A stretch of DNA of 64,000 nt. Source: Bin87 sp034423115. GTDB lineage: Bacteria > Chloroflexota > Dehalococcoidia > Lucifugimonadales > UBA3495. The notes under the pieces are model-generated. The model ran no database searches, was not told the DNA's origin, and saw only the letters and a program-made list of their open reading frames with translations. The translations under genes were made by a program, and so were the position numbers. The first letter of the stretch is position 1; each line of letters starts with the position of its first letter. Positions 16,384-25,188 of the stretch are shown in pieces. The stretch spans positions 45,519-109,518 of the forward strand of contig DAOUJD010000039.1 in NCBI GenBank assembly GCA_034423115.1, given 5' to 3'.

Positions 16384-16878
16384 TATCGTCCCATGGCAGG
16401 CGTCGGATTATCCGCAGTTCAATCGGGGCGAGTGTAATCGTCGTGGATAGTGCCGTCAACGCGACATTCGCCCTTTATGTACACCTATTCCGGCACGGGG
16501 TTTGCAACAGTTCCAAGTCCCTTCGCATCGATGCGTTAGCTTCACCTATGAGCGGCATCCGATGCACTCGTCTGCCCGGCACGCAGACGTTACTAGTTCA
16601 TTCACCCTACAACCGGAACTTACACGCTGTCGTATTAAGCAGTAATGAGCGCCTCAATTGAGTGTGCGGGATTCGGATAGCAGAAGAATTGAGCGCAAAT
16701 AGCGCCTCAATGCGCATAGGCCATTTTACCCATAGACCGGATTAGAGCCAGATATTACGTTTTCTTGAGTCGTGGCGGCGGGCGGTTAGGGGCTGATTCA
16801 TTTTGGCCGTCCACATGCGACAGGCCACGAAATTGGGATCCCATCGGCCGATTTGTCCGTGGGAGGGAGATAACCGAA
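16384..16878. other. Intergenic region without a supported gene
   Basis: This stretch separates the divergent selenoprotein-partner gene and the PAS-LuxR gene. It is more AT-rich than the genes around it and probably holds promoters in both directions. I see no RNA gene. The only notable structure is a group of GAGCGC/GCGCTC-type inverted motifs listed separately. Confidence 0.5.
16645..16710. promoter_or_regulatory. Repeated inverted motifs, possible operator
   Basis: TGAGCGCCTCA at 16645 is a short palindrome, and TTGAGCGC-AAATA-GCGCCTCAA at 16689-16710 is a second, imperfect one. The shared core and the position upstream of a LuxR-type regulator suggest a binding site, possibly for that regulator itself. 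Confidence 0.35.
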
Positions 16879-17679
16879 GTGACGCCGGATGGGCTGTTTG
16901 GGCTCTTGTCGTCAGCGCAGTGCGGCGCTTTCGTCCTGGCCACCGACCAGACGGTGGTTTTCTGGAACCGCCGCGCCCGTGAAATCCTCGGTTATTCCCC
17001 AGACCTTGTCCTTGGCCAGCGTTGCTCCGCTATCGCACGCGAGGCGGAAGGAAACACCCTGACCCACGACTGCGAGTCCGGTTGTCTGATGGTGCGCAGC
17101 CTGCGCGCTGGTCTGGTGCCCAGTCGAGCCAGGTTGCAGATGCGATGCTCCTGGGGCGAGTGGAAATGGGTGGTGGTAACACCGATGGTGGTTTCGGGGG
17201 TAGAGGATGACGGCCCATTGCTGGTCTACCTGTTCGGCGATTCGGGCGAAGTCGCGCTTTCCGCGGACGTCCGGCGGTTGATCGAGTTGGCCGGAGGCAC
17301 CGGCTCTGTATCGTACGACCGTTACCCAAACGTCGGCAGCGGTGGCTCCGAGTCCCCCAGGGTGGCCGAGTCGCCGGTTGACGATTACCTGGTACTCGAC
17401 GCCGCCGCACGCGGATCGCCGGACGAACCTGATCAAAGCGACACTGAGGTCCCGGAGTCCGAACCCAGGCCATCCCCGGTGAGATTGACCCAGCGGGAGC
17501 GGCAGGTATTGTCCTATCTGGCTCAGGGCTGGGACACCAGGTACATCGCCCAGGAATTGGGCGTGAGTTGGTACACGGCGCGAAACCACATCGACAACCT
17601 GCGAGTCAAGCTGGGCGCGTCCAACCGTCTGGAAGCTGTCATGGTTGCCATGCGCCTGGGACTAATCCAACCCGAATAA
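16879..17679 (+). CDS. PAS domain, LuxR-type DNA-binding response regulator-like protein
   Basis: A 266-residue regulator with an N-terminal PAS sensor domain (about residues 10-110) and a C-terminal LuxR/GerE helix-turn-helix. The PAS part reads GAFVLATDQTVVFWNRRA and EILGYSPDLVLGQ. The DNA-binding part reads LTQRERQVLSYLAQG and IAQELGVSWYTARNHI, the standard LuxR pattern. A low-complexity acidic linker joins them. There is no receiver or kinase domain, so it is probably a one-component sensor. A CESGC pair after the PAS core may be redox or metal sensitive, which is inference. The GTG at 16879 is nine bases from AGGGAG; a TTG at 16765 would add 38 residues lacking family features. Confidence 0.85.
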   Translation: MTPDGLFGLLSSAQCGAFVLATDQTVVFWNRRAREILGYSPDLVLGQRCSAIAREAEGNTLTHDCESGCLMVRSLRAGLVPSRARLQMRCSWGEWKWVVVTPMVVSGVEDDGPLLVYLFGDSGEVALSADVRRLIELAGGTGSVSYDRYPNVGSGGSESPRVAESPVDDYLVLDAAARGSPDEPDQSDTEVPESEPRPSPVRLTQRERQVLSYLAQGWDTRYIAQELGVSWYTARNHIDNLRVKLGASNRLEAVMVAMRLGLIQPE

Positions 17680-17952
17680 CGCCACTGGCCGGTTAGGCTT
17701 TCGCTTTGATGCGGCGGAAGATTGATGCCAATCCTTAGAGCGCCAGCCTGAAGGCGATAATTTTCGTCGTGTTCAGACAGTTCGAGGAGTGTTCCAGACC
17801 CTTCCGCCGTTGCGTTTATCACAGCAATCCGTCGAGCGCGAGAGACTTTGACATGGGTGAGCATTCCCAATAGAGTTGCAAAGATGGTAGAAACTCAGAT
17901 CGCGTGATTCGCGACCATCACACGACCACCGGATCACACGAGGACTTTATTC

Positions 17953-19077
17953 ATGGCATTGCAGTTTGGCGTATTCGATCACATCGAGCCCATACCCGGC
18001 GTAGCGCTGGATCAAATTTACCGGGAACGCTTGGAGCAGATTGCGTGGTTGGATGACGTTGGGTTTTATTCCTACCATCTGGCAGAGCACCACACTCCGG
18101 CGGTCCACAGTCTTGCGCCGTCCCAGAACGTGTTCCTGGCGGCGGCGGCCGAAAGGACAAAGACCATGCGCCTGGGCCCGTGCGTGTACGTGCTGCCGTT
18201 GCACCACCCCGTGCGCCTGATCGAAGAGATCTGCATGCTGGACAACATCAGCGACGGACGGATGGACATCGGCGTAGGACGCGGCGGAGTGATCGAAGCA
18301 TACTTCTGGGGACAGGACTCTGACGTGGAGATTAACTATTCCCGGTATCTGGAGACACTGGCAGTAGTCAAAGAGGGCCTTGCCAACGATTCCCTGACCT
18401 ACCGGGGAGAGTTTTACAATTTTGACGACCTCCCGATGCGTTTGAGGCCAAAGCAGGACCCCCACCCACCCTTCTGGTATATGCGGAACGTGGAAACGGC
18501 GGCCGCCAACGGGATGCACACCATCATTGTGGGGAACCTGGACTCATTCCAGGCGAACGTGGATCGCTATTTCCAACTTTGGGACGAGTATCAAGGGCAG
18601 GGCTCCCTGAACGCCCAGGGAGAAAAGCCAAAGATCGGGTTGGTCAACCACCTGTACGTGGCCGAGACGGATGCGGAGGCCATCGCCATCGCCCAGCCGG
18701 CGTGGGACCAATACAAATGGAACCTGGCAGCGCCGCGCCGACTGGAAGCCGAAAGGCGCGGTCTGACTCAGTTTTTGCAGGGCGAAGCCAACCCGAGGCC
18801 GTCAAACCTGCCAGACCGCGAATCGCAGGCTAGCGGCACAGTGGCGGCAAGGACCGCAGGCTCCCGGGGTTTTGAGGAGCACGCAGCGCGCGGAGGCGGC
18901 GGGTTCAACGTTGTTGCCGGGTCCCCGGACACCATTCGGGACTACATGGACGAATACCTGAAAACCGGCGCCAATTACTTTGTGGCCGCCTTCCAGTGGG
19001 GGCACCTGTCCCATGAGGAGACCATGCGCTCCGCGGAACTGTTTGTGTCTGAGGTCATGCCCCACTACACCCAATAG
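17953..19077 (+). CDS. LLM class flavin-dependent oxidoreductase
   Basis: A 374-residue luciferase-like enzyme starting MALQFGVFDHIEP. It has GFYSYHLAEHHTP, the usual early barrel motif, then RLGPCVYVLPLHHPVRLIEE, and DNISDGRMDIGVGRGG. A longer-than-usual loop rich in Arg and Ala (about residues 260-310) precedes the closing NVVAGSPDTIRDYMDE. It is probably an FMN-dependent monooxygenase of unknown substrate. The upstream PAS-LuxR regulator could control it, since the two are on the same strand with a 273-base gap. Confidence 0.9.
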   Translation: MALQFGVFDHIEPIPGVALDQIYRERLEQIAWLDDVGFYSYHLAEHHTPAVHSLAPSQNVFLAAAAERTKTMRLGPCVYVLPLHHPVRLIEEICMLDNISDGRMDIGVGRGGVIEAYFWGQDSDVEINYSRYLETLAVVKEGLANDSLTYRGEFYNFDDLPMRLRPKQDPHPPFWYMRNVETAAANGMHTIIVGNLDSFQANVDRYFQLWDEYQGQGSLNAQGEKPKIGLVNHLYVAETDAEAIAIAQPAWDQYKWNLAAPRRLEAERRGLTQFLQGEANPRPSNLPDRESQASGTVAARTAGSRGFEEHAARGGGGFNVVAGSPDTIRDYMDEYLKTGANYFVAAFQWGHLSHEETMRSAELFVSEVMPHYTQ

Positions 19078-19196
19078 GCTGGGGCACGATACGGTAATCG
19101 GACGGAACCGTGGAAATCGGGCAACCGGGAACCGTCCCGGTCTGGCCGGCATGCGCGTCCGCGTGCGGCCGATTCGAAGGAACACTAAGCGGCAGA

Positions 19197-20198
19197 CTAT
19201 TGTAGATTCGGCAGCAGTTCCTCGGAAATCAGCTGGAGATAGTCCAACCTAGCGGAGAAATCCGTTGGCAAATTCAGGCTCGCCAGTCCGATGTAGTCCA
19301 AGCCATCCTCTTCCTTGCAGCGGTTGATGATTTCCGCGCAGTCCTGGGGGCTGCCGGCCACCGCCCAATCGGTCAGTTCCCTGGGCCCGCCGAGACCCAG
19401 ATCCACGGTGGTGCTTTCCTGCATGTTGAAGGCTCCGTACATGCCGGCTTTTTTCGCAGCCATTTCCCTGGCCTCGGTGATGGCGGTTTCCCGATCCCTG
19501 GCGATGGCAATGGAACGGTGAGCGCCGATACGTCCCGCCGGGTCTTTGCCAAGTTCTTCCAGCGCCTCCTTGTACTGGCGAGTCAGCACGCCGATGTCTT
19601 GCCATCCCGGCTGGGGCCCCAGGATAACCCGGTCGCCCAGGGCCGCAGCACGGCGAACCGCACCGCGACTCTGCGCCGCTATCCAGATTGGAGGGTGCGG
19701 TTTCTGAGCGGGAGTGAGGGCGAGCCGGGCGTCGTGCACCTGCCAGTGCTGGCCGTCGAAGTTGACCTCGTCCCCGCTCCACAGCAGTTTCATCAACCCG
19801 ATGGACTCCTCGAATCGGCTGACGCGATCGCGACGGTTGGTGCCGAACGCGGAAAGTTCCGCCACCCGATAACCCAAACCCACCCCGAGCACGAAGTTGC
19901 CGTTGCTGATGTGGTCCAGCGTAACCGTCTGTTCGGCGATGTCCACCGGATTGTGGTAAGGGAGAAGCAGGATGCCGGTTAGCAGTTTGAGCCCTTCAGC
20001 ATCGGGCGCCAATCGGGCCAGGGTTTGCATCGGCTGCATCCAGACGGTGGGATGGGCGATGTAGTGCTGGGGCATGTAGATGACCGAAAACCCCAGCGAT
20101 TTGGCGCGACGGCATACTTCCGCAGCCTCTTGGACCTGTTCGTACATGGGCCGGTCCGGGTCTTCGAGGTAATCCCGTATGTAAAGTCCTACTTCCAT
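19197..20198 (-). CDS. LLM class flavin/F420-dependent oxidoreductase
   Basis: A 333-residue luciferase-like enzyme. MEVGLYIRDYLEDP is taken as the start; six more residues precede it in frame. FSVIYMPQHYIAHP, LLTGILLLPYHNPVDIAEQ, TLDHISNGNF and VLGVGLGYR are the family signatures. VAGSPQDCAEIINRC closes the barrel. It is the last gene of a minus-strand group with a VOC protein and a large alpha/beta hydrolase, about 30 bases apart, which suggests one catabolic unit. It is convergent with the luciferase-like gene at 17953, to which it is only distantly similar. Confidence 0.9.
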   Translation of the reverse strand: MEVGLYIRDYLEDPDRPMYEQVQEAAEVCRRAKSLGFSVIYMPQHYIAHPTVWMQPMQTLARLAPDAEGLKLLTGILLLPYHNPVDIAEQTVTLDHISNGNFVLGVGLGYRVAELSAFGTNRRDRVSRFEESIGLMKLLWSGDEVNFDGQHWQVHDARLALTPAQKPHPPIWIAAQSRGAVRRAAALGDRVILGPQPGWQDIGVLTRQYKEALEELGKDPAGRIGAHRSIAIARDRETAITEAREMAAKKAGMYGAFNMQESTTVDLGLGGPRELTDWAVAGSPQDCAEIINRCKEEDGLDYIGLASLNLPTDFSARLDYLQLISEELLPNLQ

Positions 20199-20228
20199 CG
20201 ATGTCCATCCCACCATTGCGGCTGAGGC

Positions 20229-20606
20229 CTAGTCTGTGATGTACGTGTGGGTGATTACCTCCCAAACGTGCCCGTTTTCGCACTCGAAGTAGAAACCGCG
20301 TCCCTGGTGCAGGTGGTTGATCTCACCGTCCGTCCTGGAGCGCGGACCGCTACCGAATACGACGCCCTCGTCCTTGATGCGTTGGAGTATCGCGTCGAAC
20401 TCTTCGTCGGAGGCGAGGAACGCGTAGTGGTTGGAGCGAGGGTTGTCGGAGTCGTCGAAGTCCAGCGTAAGGATGTCGTTGACCTTGACCGGGGCGAAGT
20501 GGCCCCAGGGCTCCTCGTACTTCAGCCCGAAGAGGCGCGCGATGAACTCCGCCGATTTAACCTTGTCGTATGCCGGCACAATCGTGTGGTCTAGCTGCAG
20601 AGGCAT
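20229..20606 (-). CDS. VOC family (glyoxalase/bleomycin-resistance fold) protein
   Basis: A 125-residue protein with the paired beta-alpha-beta-beta-beta repeats of the vicinal oxygen chelate fold. It starts MPLQLDHTIVPAYDKVKSAE, with the first metal-ligand His, and ends GRGFYFECENGHVWEVIT, with the usual Glu. Members bind a divalent metal and include dioxygenases, epimerases and resistance proteins. The start is the ATG at 20606 after GGAGGG. It sits between the alpha/beta hydrolase and the luciferase-like gene on the same strand, in a likely operon. Confidence 0.88.
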   Translation of the reverse strand: MPLQLDHTIVPAYDKVKSAEFIARLFGLKYEEPWGHFAPVKVNDILTLDFDDSDNPRSNHYAFLASDEEFDAILQRIKDEGVVFGSGPRSRTDGEINHLHQGRGFYFECENGHVWEVITHTYITD

Positions 20607-20628
20607 GGTGGCCCTCCTGTCGTTTGTT

Positions 20629-22617
20629 TCAGCACTGAGCGTTATTGCCGGACCAATAGTCATACTTGCGGCCCGCCAGGTCCGTCACCTCGGCGACGTC
20701 TTCTTCCAGCAGGTAGCCTTCAGACACCAGTTCCATCGCGGCGCGGGTGACCTGCTCCAGATAGTCCTCTCGGTTGGCGTAGCGCTCCTCGATGGATGCC
20801 CTTGGGTCGCCGGTGGACTCGCGCTCGGCTGAGGTGGCGGGCAACGGGAGCGTCCAGCCGGCCAGGCCGCCGGTGATGCCGATGAACAGGCCGGGGTTGC
20901 CGATGCTCTCGTCGCGCAGGTTCCAGCCGGTGTAGGTCGCAACCGGAACGGTCAGGTCCGGCAGGCGGATGCCCCCGCGCTCGTTGAAGGACTCGTCAAG
21001 GTCGGCCACCAGCGCCGGAAACTCCTCTCCTTCGTCGGCAGGCAGGTTTGTAGTGCGTCCCAGGTGCGACTCAGGGCCGTAGTCCAGCCGGATCGCACGG
21101 GTAGTGTGGCCCGGCACCCGAACGTCGGGCAGTTGGGCGAACCGGTCCAGCAATGTGTGGGACGCCACAGCCGTGCCATCGTTCAGGCTGGGATGGCGGC
21201 TGGCCGGCGGTTCCACGGCGTCCGTAACCCAGCGGTCCAGGTTGTCCAAAGCGGCCCGCAGCAGGGGAGCGTAGTCCACGCTGTTGAAAGGCAACTGCCC
21301 CTTTATGCCGTCGGCGGGCCGGATTTCCAACGGAGGGAACTCACCGGATCCGTGCTGGCAACCGGCGAAGTGATAGCGGCGCACCGATGGCGACTCGGAC
21401 GCGTCGGTGAGGGTTTCCAGGTCGGTGTGGATGAGCGCGGCATCCCCGCGCCAGTATTCGGCGGAGGTGTTGGTGAACATGATCTTGGGCACGTTGCCCT
21501 GCCTTTCAAGAGCGTCCAAAAGGGAACCCTGGGAGCCCGTCACAGGATCGGTCTGGAGGGTATCGGTGAACGGGAACATCTCGGGAATGATGTAGCACAC
21601 GTCCTTGGAAGGCTGACCAAACCGCAGGTTAAACTCGCCGCGCATACCGCCCGCCACGTGGGGGATGATCCCGTCCAGCGCCGGCCGGTTCTCCTCGTCC
21701 TGGTTGATGCCCACGTGGATGTATTGGCGCAGGAAACGTCCACTCTGGGACCGCCCCATGGCGTAGGCGTAGTCGATGGCGTCGGCACAGGGGTTCCCCG
21801 CCGACGCCGGCGCGTGCTTCAGGAAGGAGACGGCGTCGCGCATGGCGGTGAACCCGAGCCCCACAATCCGGCTGCCGGTCGTGGTGTACACCAACTGGTA
21901 AATCTTGCCCGGCTCGAATCCTGAGGGCATGTAGATATGGCTGTGCTGCGGCTCCAGATCCTCGTCCTCCACGCGTACGAATGACCATTGGCCGCGGTCA
22001 ACCGCCGTGGCGGGGCTGTTGGGCAGGTCGCGGACCGTCAGTGTGGCGTCCGCCTCCTCTGGGTCGGCAGCGGGATTGGGCAGGTGCTGCCGGTCGGCCA
22101 GCAGGAACACCTGGGTGGGTTCGTTGCATTGGAACTGGCACATGATCTTGCCGGTCAGTGGCCCTTGCGGACCGATGGCTTCAGGTCCGTGCATCCCGAT
22201 TAGTCCGGGCGTGGGCGGCACGTCGGCCTGCCAGCCGGCCCAGACCACGGTATAGCCCCGGCGCATCAGGTAGCCGTTTCCGGCCTCCAGGGGCGATGTC
22301 GGGTCGTTGGGCGTGGGCACGCTGTTCAGACTTAGGGCAGTCTTGCGGCCGCGATTAACCACGTCGAACAGTATCCGGCGGTTGCCGTTGTCGATGTTCA
22401 CCGGCTGCAACATGGCGAAGTCAGCCGAAAATTCAACCTGACCCGCCGAATTGCGGGGCGCCAGGTCAAGATCGGTGATTCCTTGATTGCGGGCGTGCGA
22501 AGGGTCCACTGCGTAGTGGGCCGTGCCTTCCAGAAGCTCATACGCCCCCACGTCGCCGAATCTCTCGCCGGATGCGAAACTGCCGCGTTTGGTGATTTCC
22601 AATTCAGTGAGTGCCAA
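20629..22617 (-). CDS. Large alpha/beta hydrolase domain protein
   Basis: A 662-residue protein of the large alpha/beta-hydrolase family that has an N-terminal beta-rich region and the hydrolase core in the middle. The nucleophile elbow is AMGRSQSGRFLRQYIH, with Ser in GRSQSG. IVGLGFTAMRDAVSFLK precedes it. The start is a TTG at 22617 with GGAGG just upstream; the extra upstream frame has no family similarity. No signal peptide is present. It is the first gene of the minus-strand group with VOC and luciferase-like genes. Substrates are probably esters or lactones, which is inference. Confidence 0.8.
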   Translation of the reverse strand: MALTELEITKRGSFASGERFGDVGAYELLEGTAHYAVDPSHARNQGITDLDLAPRNSAGQVEFSADFAMLQPVNIDNGNRRILFDVVNRGRKTALSLNSVPTPNDPTSPLEAGNGYLMRRGYTVVWAGWQADVPPTPGLIGMHGPEAIGPQGPLTGKIMCQFQCNEPTQVFLLADRQHLPNPAADPEEADATLTVRDLPNSPATAVDRGQWSFVRVEDEDLEPQHSHIYMPSGFEPGKIYQLVYTTTGSRIVGLGFTAMRDAVSFLKHAPASAGNPCADAIDYAYAMGRSQSGRFLRQYIHVGINQDEENRPALDGIIPHVAGGMRGEFNLRFGQPSKDVCYIIPEMFPFTDTLQTDPVTGSQGSLLDALERQGNVPKIMFTNTSAEYWRGDAALIHTDLETLTDASESPSVRRYHFAGCQHGSGEFPPLEIRPADGIKGQLPFNSVDYAPLLRAALDNLDRWVTDAVEPPASRHPSLNDGTAVASHTLLDRFAQLPDVRVPGHTTRAIRLDYGPESHLGRTTNLPADEGEEFPALVADLDESFNERGGIRLPDLTVPVATYTGWNLRDESIGNPGLFIGITGGLAGWTLPLPATSAERESTGDPRASIEERYANREDYLEQVTRAAMELVSEGYLLEEDVAEVTDLAGRKYDYWSGNNAQC

Positions 22618-22805
22618 GATGCCTCCAATGCGCCGATGGCCCCAAGGTGGTAAACCAATATCAAGGGTTTGTACCGAGTAACGATGGGATTGTAGCACCG
22701 GCGGATGGGGCAGTGAGCAAGTTCGATACGTCGACGTATCTCCGTCGCTCGACGGACAGAGATACCCCGGCCATCAGGCCCGGCGAGTCGTGGTAATCTC
22801 AACGC

Positions 22806-24173
22806 ATGTACACGCCCCACCGAAAGCTGGCCGACCTGCATACGCACCTGTACGGGTGCATCGAAGCGGCAGATTTCTTGGAGTACCTGCTGCCAAGGGA
22901 CGTGGATTGGTCGGATTACCAGAGCCATTTCCGGCGCGTTTACGGCGCGCCCGCGCCCATTGAGGAGATTCTGGATCGCTGTCGGCGGGGAGTCGAGGGT
23001 TCCGGTGCCGATTTCGCGCGGCTTTTCGTGTTCGGAGACGATGACGCCAGCAATTTCGACAGATTCCAGGCCAAGTACGACATGCTGAACCACGGCGGCT
23101 CGTTGTCGGGATTTGCTAAGGGCGAGGTACCGTTGCCGGCGCTCATCGACGAAGTGTGTGGTTTCATCCACAAAATCATCGCCAGACAACGATGCCAGAA
23201 TGTCGGATACATAGAGCAACGGATGAACCTGGGATCGAAATATACGCAAGACCAAGCAAAGCAATTGGTCCACGCGATGTTGACTACATACGCGGCATAC
23301 GAGGACTCCGATATACAACCGCGACTCGCCATCAGCCTCGCCCGAGGCGACCCGTGGCCGGATTGGGAGGTGGTGAGGGATGCCGCGTTGGGCCCGCTGG
23401 GCCACCTTTTGACCGGCATCGACTTCTGCTACCTGGAGGAGGGGCATCCACCCAAGAATCAGGCGGCGCTGTTCGCTGAGGTGAGGGATTTCAACCGGCA
23501 GCATCCCGACCGAGCGTTGGCAATCCTGTATCACGTGGGCGAGAGCTTTACCGACAAGTCCCTGGAGAGCGCGATACGGTGGGTCCACGAAGCGGCGGAA
23601 CTGGGCGCGCATCGACTGGGCCATGCTATTTCGCTGGGTGGTGACCCTGACCAATACGGCCAGCACGTCCGGTCAGAAAGCGTGGCAGAACGTATCGACC
23701 AACTCCAATACGAGCTGCGACACCGGGACGGGCTGTACGAACTCGGGGTTCACGTAGATGTTGCCGCTGCGACGGCAGAACTGGAGGGTATCAGCGCGTT
23801 GCCAGCGGACCATCGGCTCACCGTAGAGTACGACGACTGGAAACTCCAAGAGGTGCGACAGCGCCAAAAGTACGCCATGGCAGGCGTCCGATCACTGGGA
23901 TCTGTCATCGAGGTTTGTCCGACCTCCAACCAGCGAATCGGCGGCATCACGTGCCCGGAGCATCATCCGGTCAAGCAATTTCTGGCGAACGATGCGCCGT
24001 TTGTTATTGCGAGCGACGACCCGGGGATATTCGGCACAACGTTGGCCAACGAAATTGCATGGGTGACAAAACACCACCAACTGCCCGACGACGCCGTGGA
24101 CCGCATCGTGGAACTGTCCTGGGCCAGCCGTAGCGAAGTCTTGACCGGGAGAGTATCCGCAGGTTCGGGCTGA
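22806..24173 (+). CDS. Adenosine-deaminase-like metal-dependent hydrolase
   Basis: A 455-residue TIM-barrel hydrolase of the adenosine/AMP deaminase superfamily. KLADLHTHLYGCI has the first two metal-ligand His residues. LAILYHVGESF supplies the HxGE motif, LGAHRLGHAISLG the next His, VIEVCPTSNQRIG a conserved strand, and FVIASDDPGIFGT the catalytic Asp pair. It is longer than a classical adenosine deaminase, with an inserted helical region between residues 40 and 200, so the substrate may differ from adenosine. It is divergent from the large hydrolase gene and followed by an MBL-fold gene on the same strand. Confidence 0.85.
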   Translation: MYTPHRKLADLHTHLYGCIEAADFLEYLLPRDVDWSDYQSHFRRVYGAPAPIEEILDRCRRGVEGSGADFARLFVFGDDDASNFDRFQAKYDMLNHGGSLSGFAKGEVPLPALIDEVCGFIHKIIARQRCQNVGYIEQRMNLGSKYTQDQAKQLVHAMLTTYAAYEDSDIQPRLAISLARGDPWPDWEVVRDAALGPLGHLLTGIDFCYLEEGHPPKNQAALFAEVRDFNRQHPDRALAILYHVGESFTDKSLESAIRWVHEAAELGAHRLGHAISLGGDPDQYGQHVRSESVAERIDQLQYELRHRDGLYELGVHVDVAAATAELEGISALPADHRLTVEYDDWKLQEVRQRQKYAMAGVRSLGSVIEVCPTSNQRIGGITCPEHHPVKQFLANDAPFVIASDDPGIFGTTLANEIAWVTKHHQLPDDAVDRIVELSWASRSEVLTGRVSAGSG

Positions 24174-24317
24174 GGCAGTTTCCAAAAGACTGTCCAAACG
24201 GCTCGTTCAGCCGTCGGCCCGAGATCGTGGGGCGCGTCTGCATTCAAGCACTCCCCAATGGTACGCTGAGCCGCCCAAAATACTGTGCGATACCGTTAAA
24301 CGAACGCGAGGACACAA

Positions 24318-25178
24318 ATGGCTGAAATCTACACCCTGGGCGCAGGCACACCCACTCCCACGCCCACCCGTTTCGGGAGTTCCCACGTGCTCAAACTGGG
24401 AGACCAACACCTGATGTTCGACTGCGGGCCAGCGACGACGCACAAGCTGGTCAAGGCGGGACTGTTTCCCACACAGGTGGATTACCTCTTCTTCACCCAC
24501 CACCATTTCGACCATGACGTCGATTATCCTTGCTTCCTCCTCTGCCGTTGGGACCAAAGCGTCGGCAAGGAGAACAAACTCCAGGTGTTCGGCCCCGATC
24601 TGACCGAGAAGATCACCGAGGGCATCCTGGGCGAAAACGGGTTGTTCGCCCACGACTGGAAGGCCCGGGTCAACCACCCACTCAGCCAACAGGTTTTCGT
24701 CAACCGCGGCGGCACGCTGCCCCGCCCTGCGCCGTCGGTTGATGCGACGGACGTCGGACCCGGCAAGGTATTCAGCGGTTCGGATTGGGAAGTAACGGCC
24801 GCTCCCGCCGAGCACGTCCAGCCGTACCTGGACTCACTGGCCTACCGGGTGGATTCGCCGGACGGCAGCGTCATCTTCACGGGCGATACGCAGCCCTGCG
24901 ACTCCGTCATCGAGTTGGCGCGGGGCGCGGACATGATGCTGTGCATGTGCTGGGACGACCAGGCCGTAATGGACGCCAATGGTGAGTACACCGGCCAGTG
25001 CGGCACCACGGGCGCGGCCCGCATGGCCCAGGCCGCCGGGGTGAAAAAGCTGGTGCTGGTCCACATCGGCCCGCATCTCTCGTCCCACGGGCCAATGGAG
25101 CAGGGCATCGGCGACATCAGCCGCATCTACGACGGACAGGTGGTCTTTTCCGAAGAGCTGATGCGCATTTCGTTGTAA
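24318..25178 (+). CDS. MBL-fold metallo-hydrolase
   Basis: A 286-residue metallo-beta-lactamase-fold enzyme, likely zinc dependent. It opens IYTLGAGTPTPTPTRFGSS, and FFTHHHFDHDVDYPC is the HxHxDH metal motif in slightly altered form. VIFTGDTQPCDSVIEL carries the later bridging Asp, and LVLVHIGPHLSSH a further His. This pattern is close to RNase Z-like and arylsulfatase-type members. It lies on the same strand 144 bases after the deaminase-like gene. The substrate is unknown. Confidence 0.88.
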   Translation: MAEIYTLGAGTPTPTPTRFGSSHVLKLGDQHLMFDCGPATTHKLVKAGLFPTQVDYLFFTHHHFDHDVDYPCFLLCRWDQSVGKENKLQVFGPDLTEKITEGILGENGLFAHDWKARVNHPLSQQVFVNRGGTLPRPAPSVDATDVGPGKVFSGSDWEVTAAPAEHVQPYLDSLAYRVDSPDGSVIFTGDTQPCDSVIELARGADMMLCMCWDDQAVMDANGEYTGQCGTTGAARMAQAAGVKKLVLVHIGPHLSSHGPMEQGIGDISRIYDGQVVFSEELMRISL

Positions 25179-25188
25179 GGCCATCCAC

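Noticed and set aside
22398..23666. Long minus-strand ORF (422 residues)
   Set aside because: It lies antisense to the adenosine-deaminase-like gene and to the start of the large hydrolase gene, and its translation has no family features.
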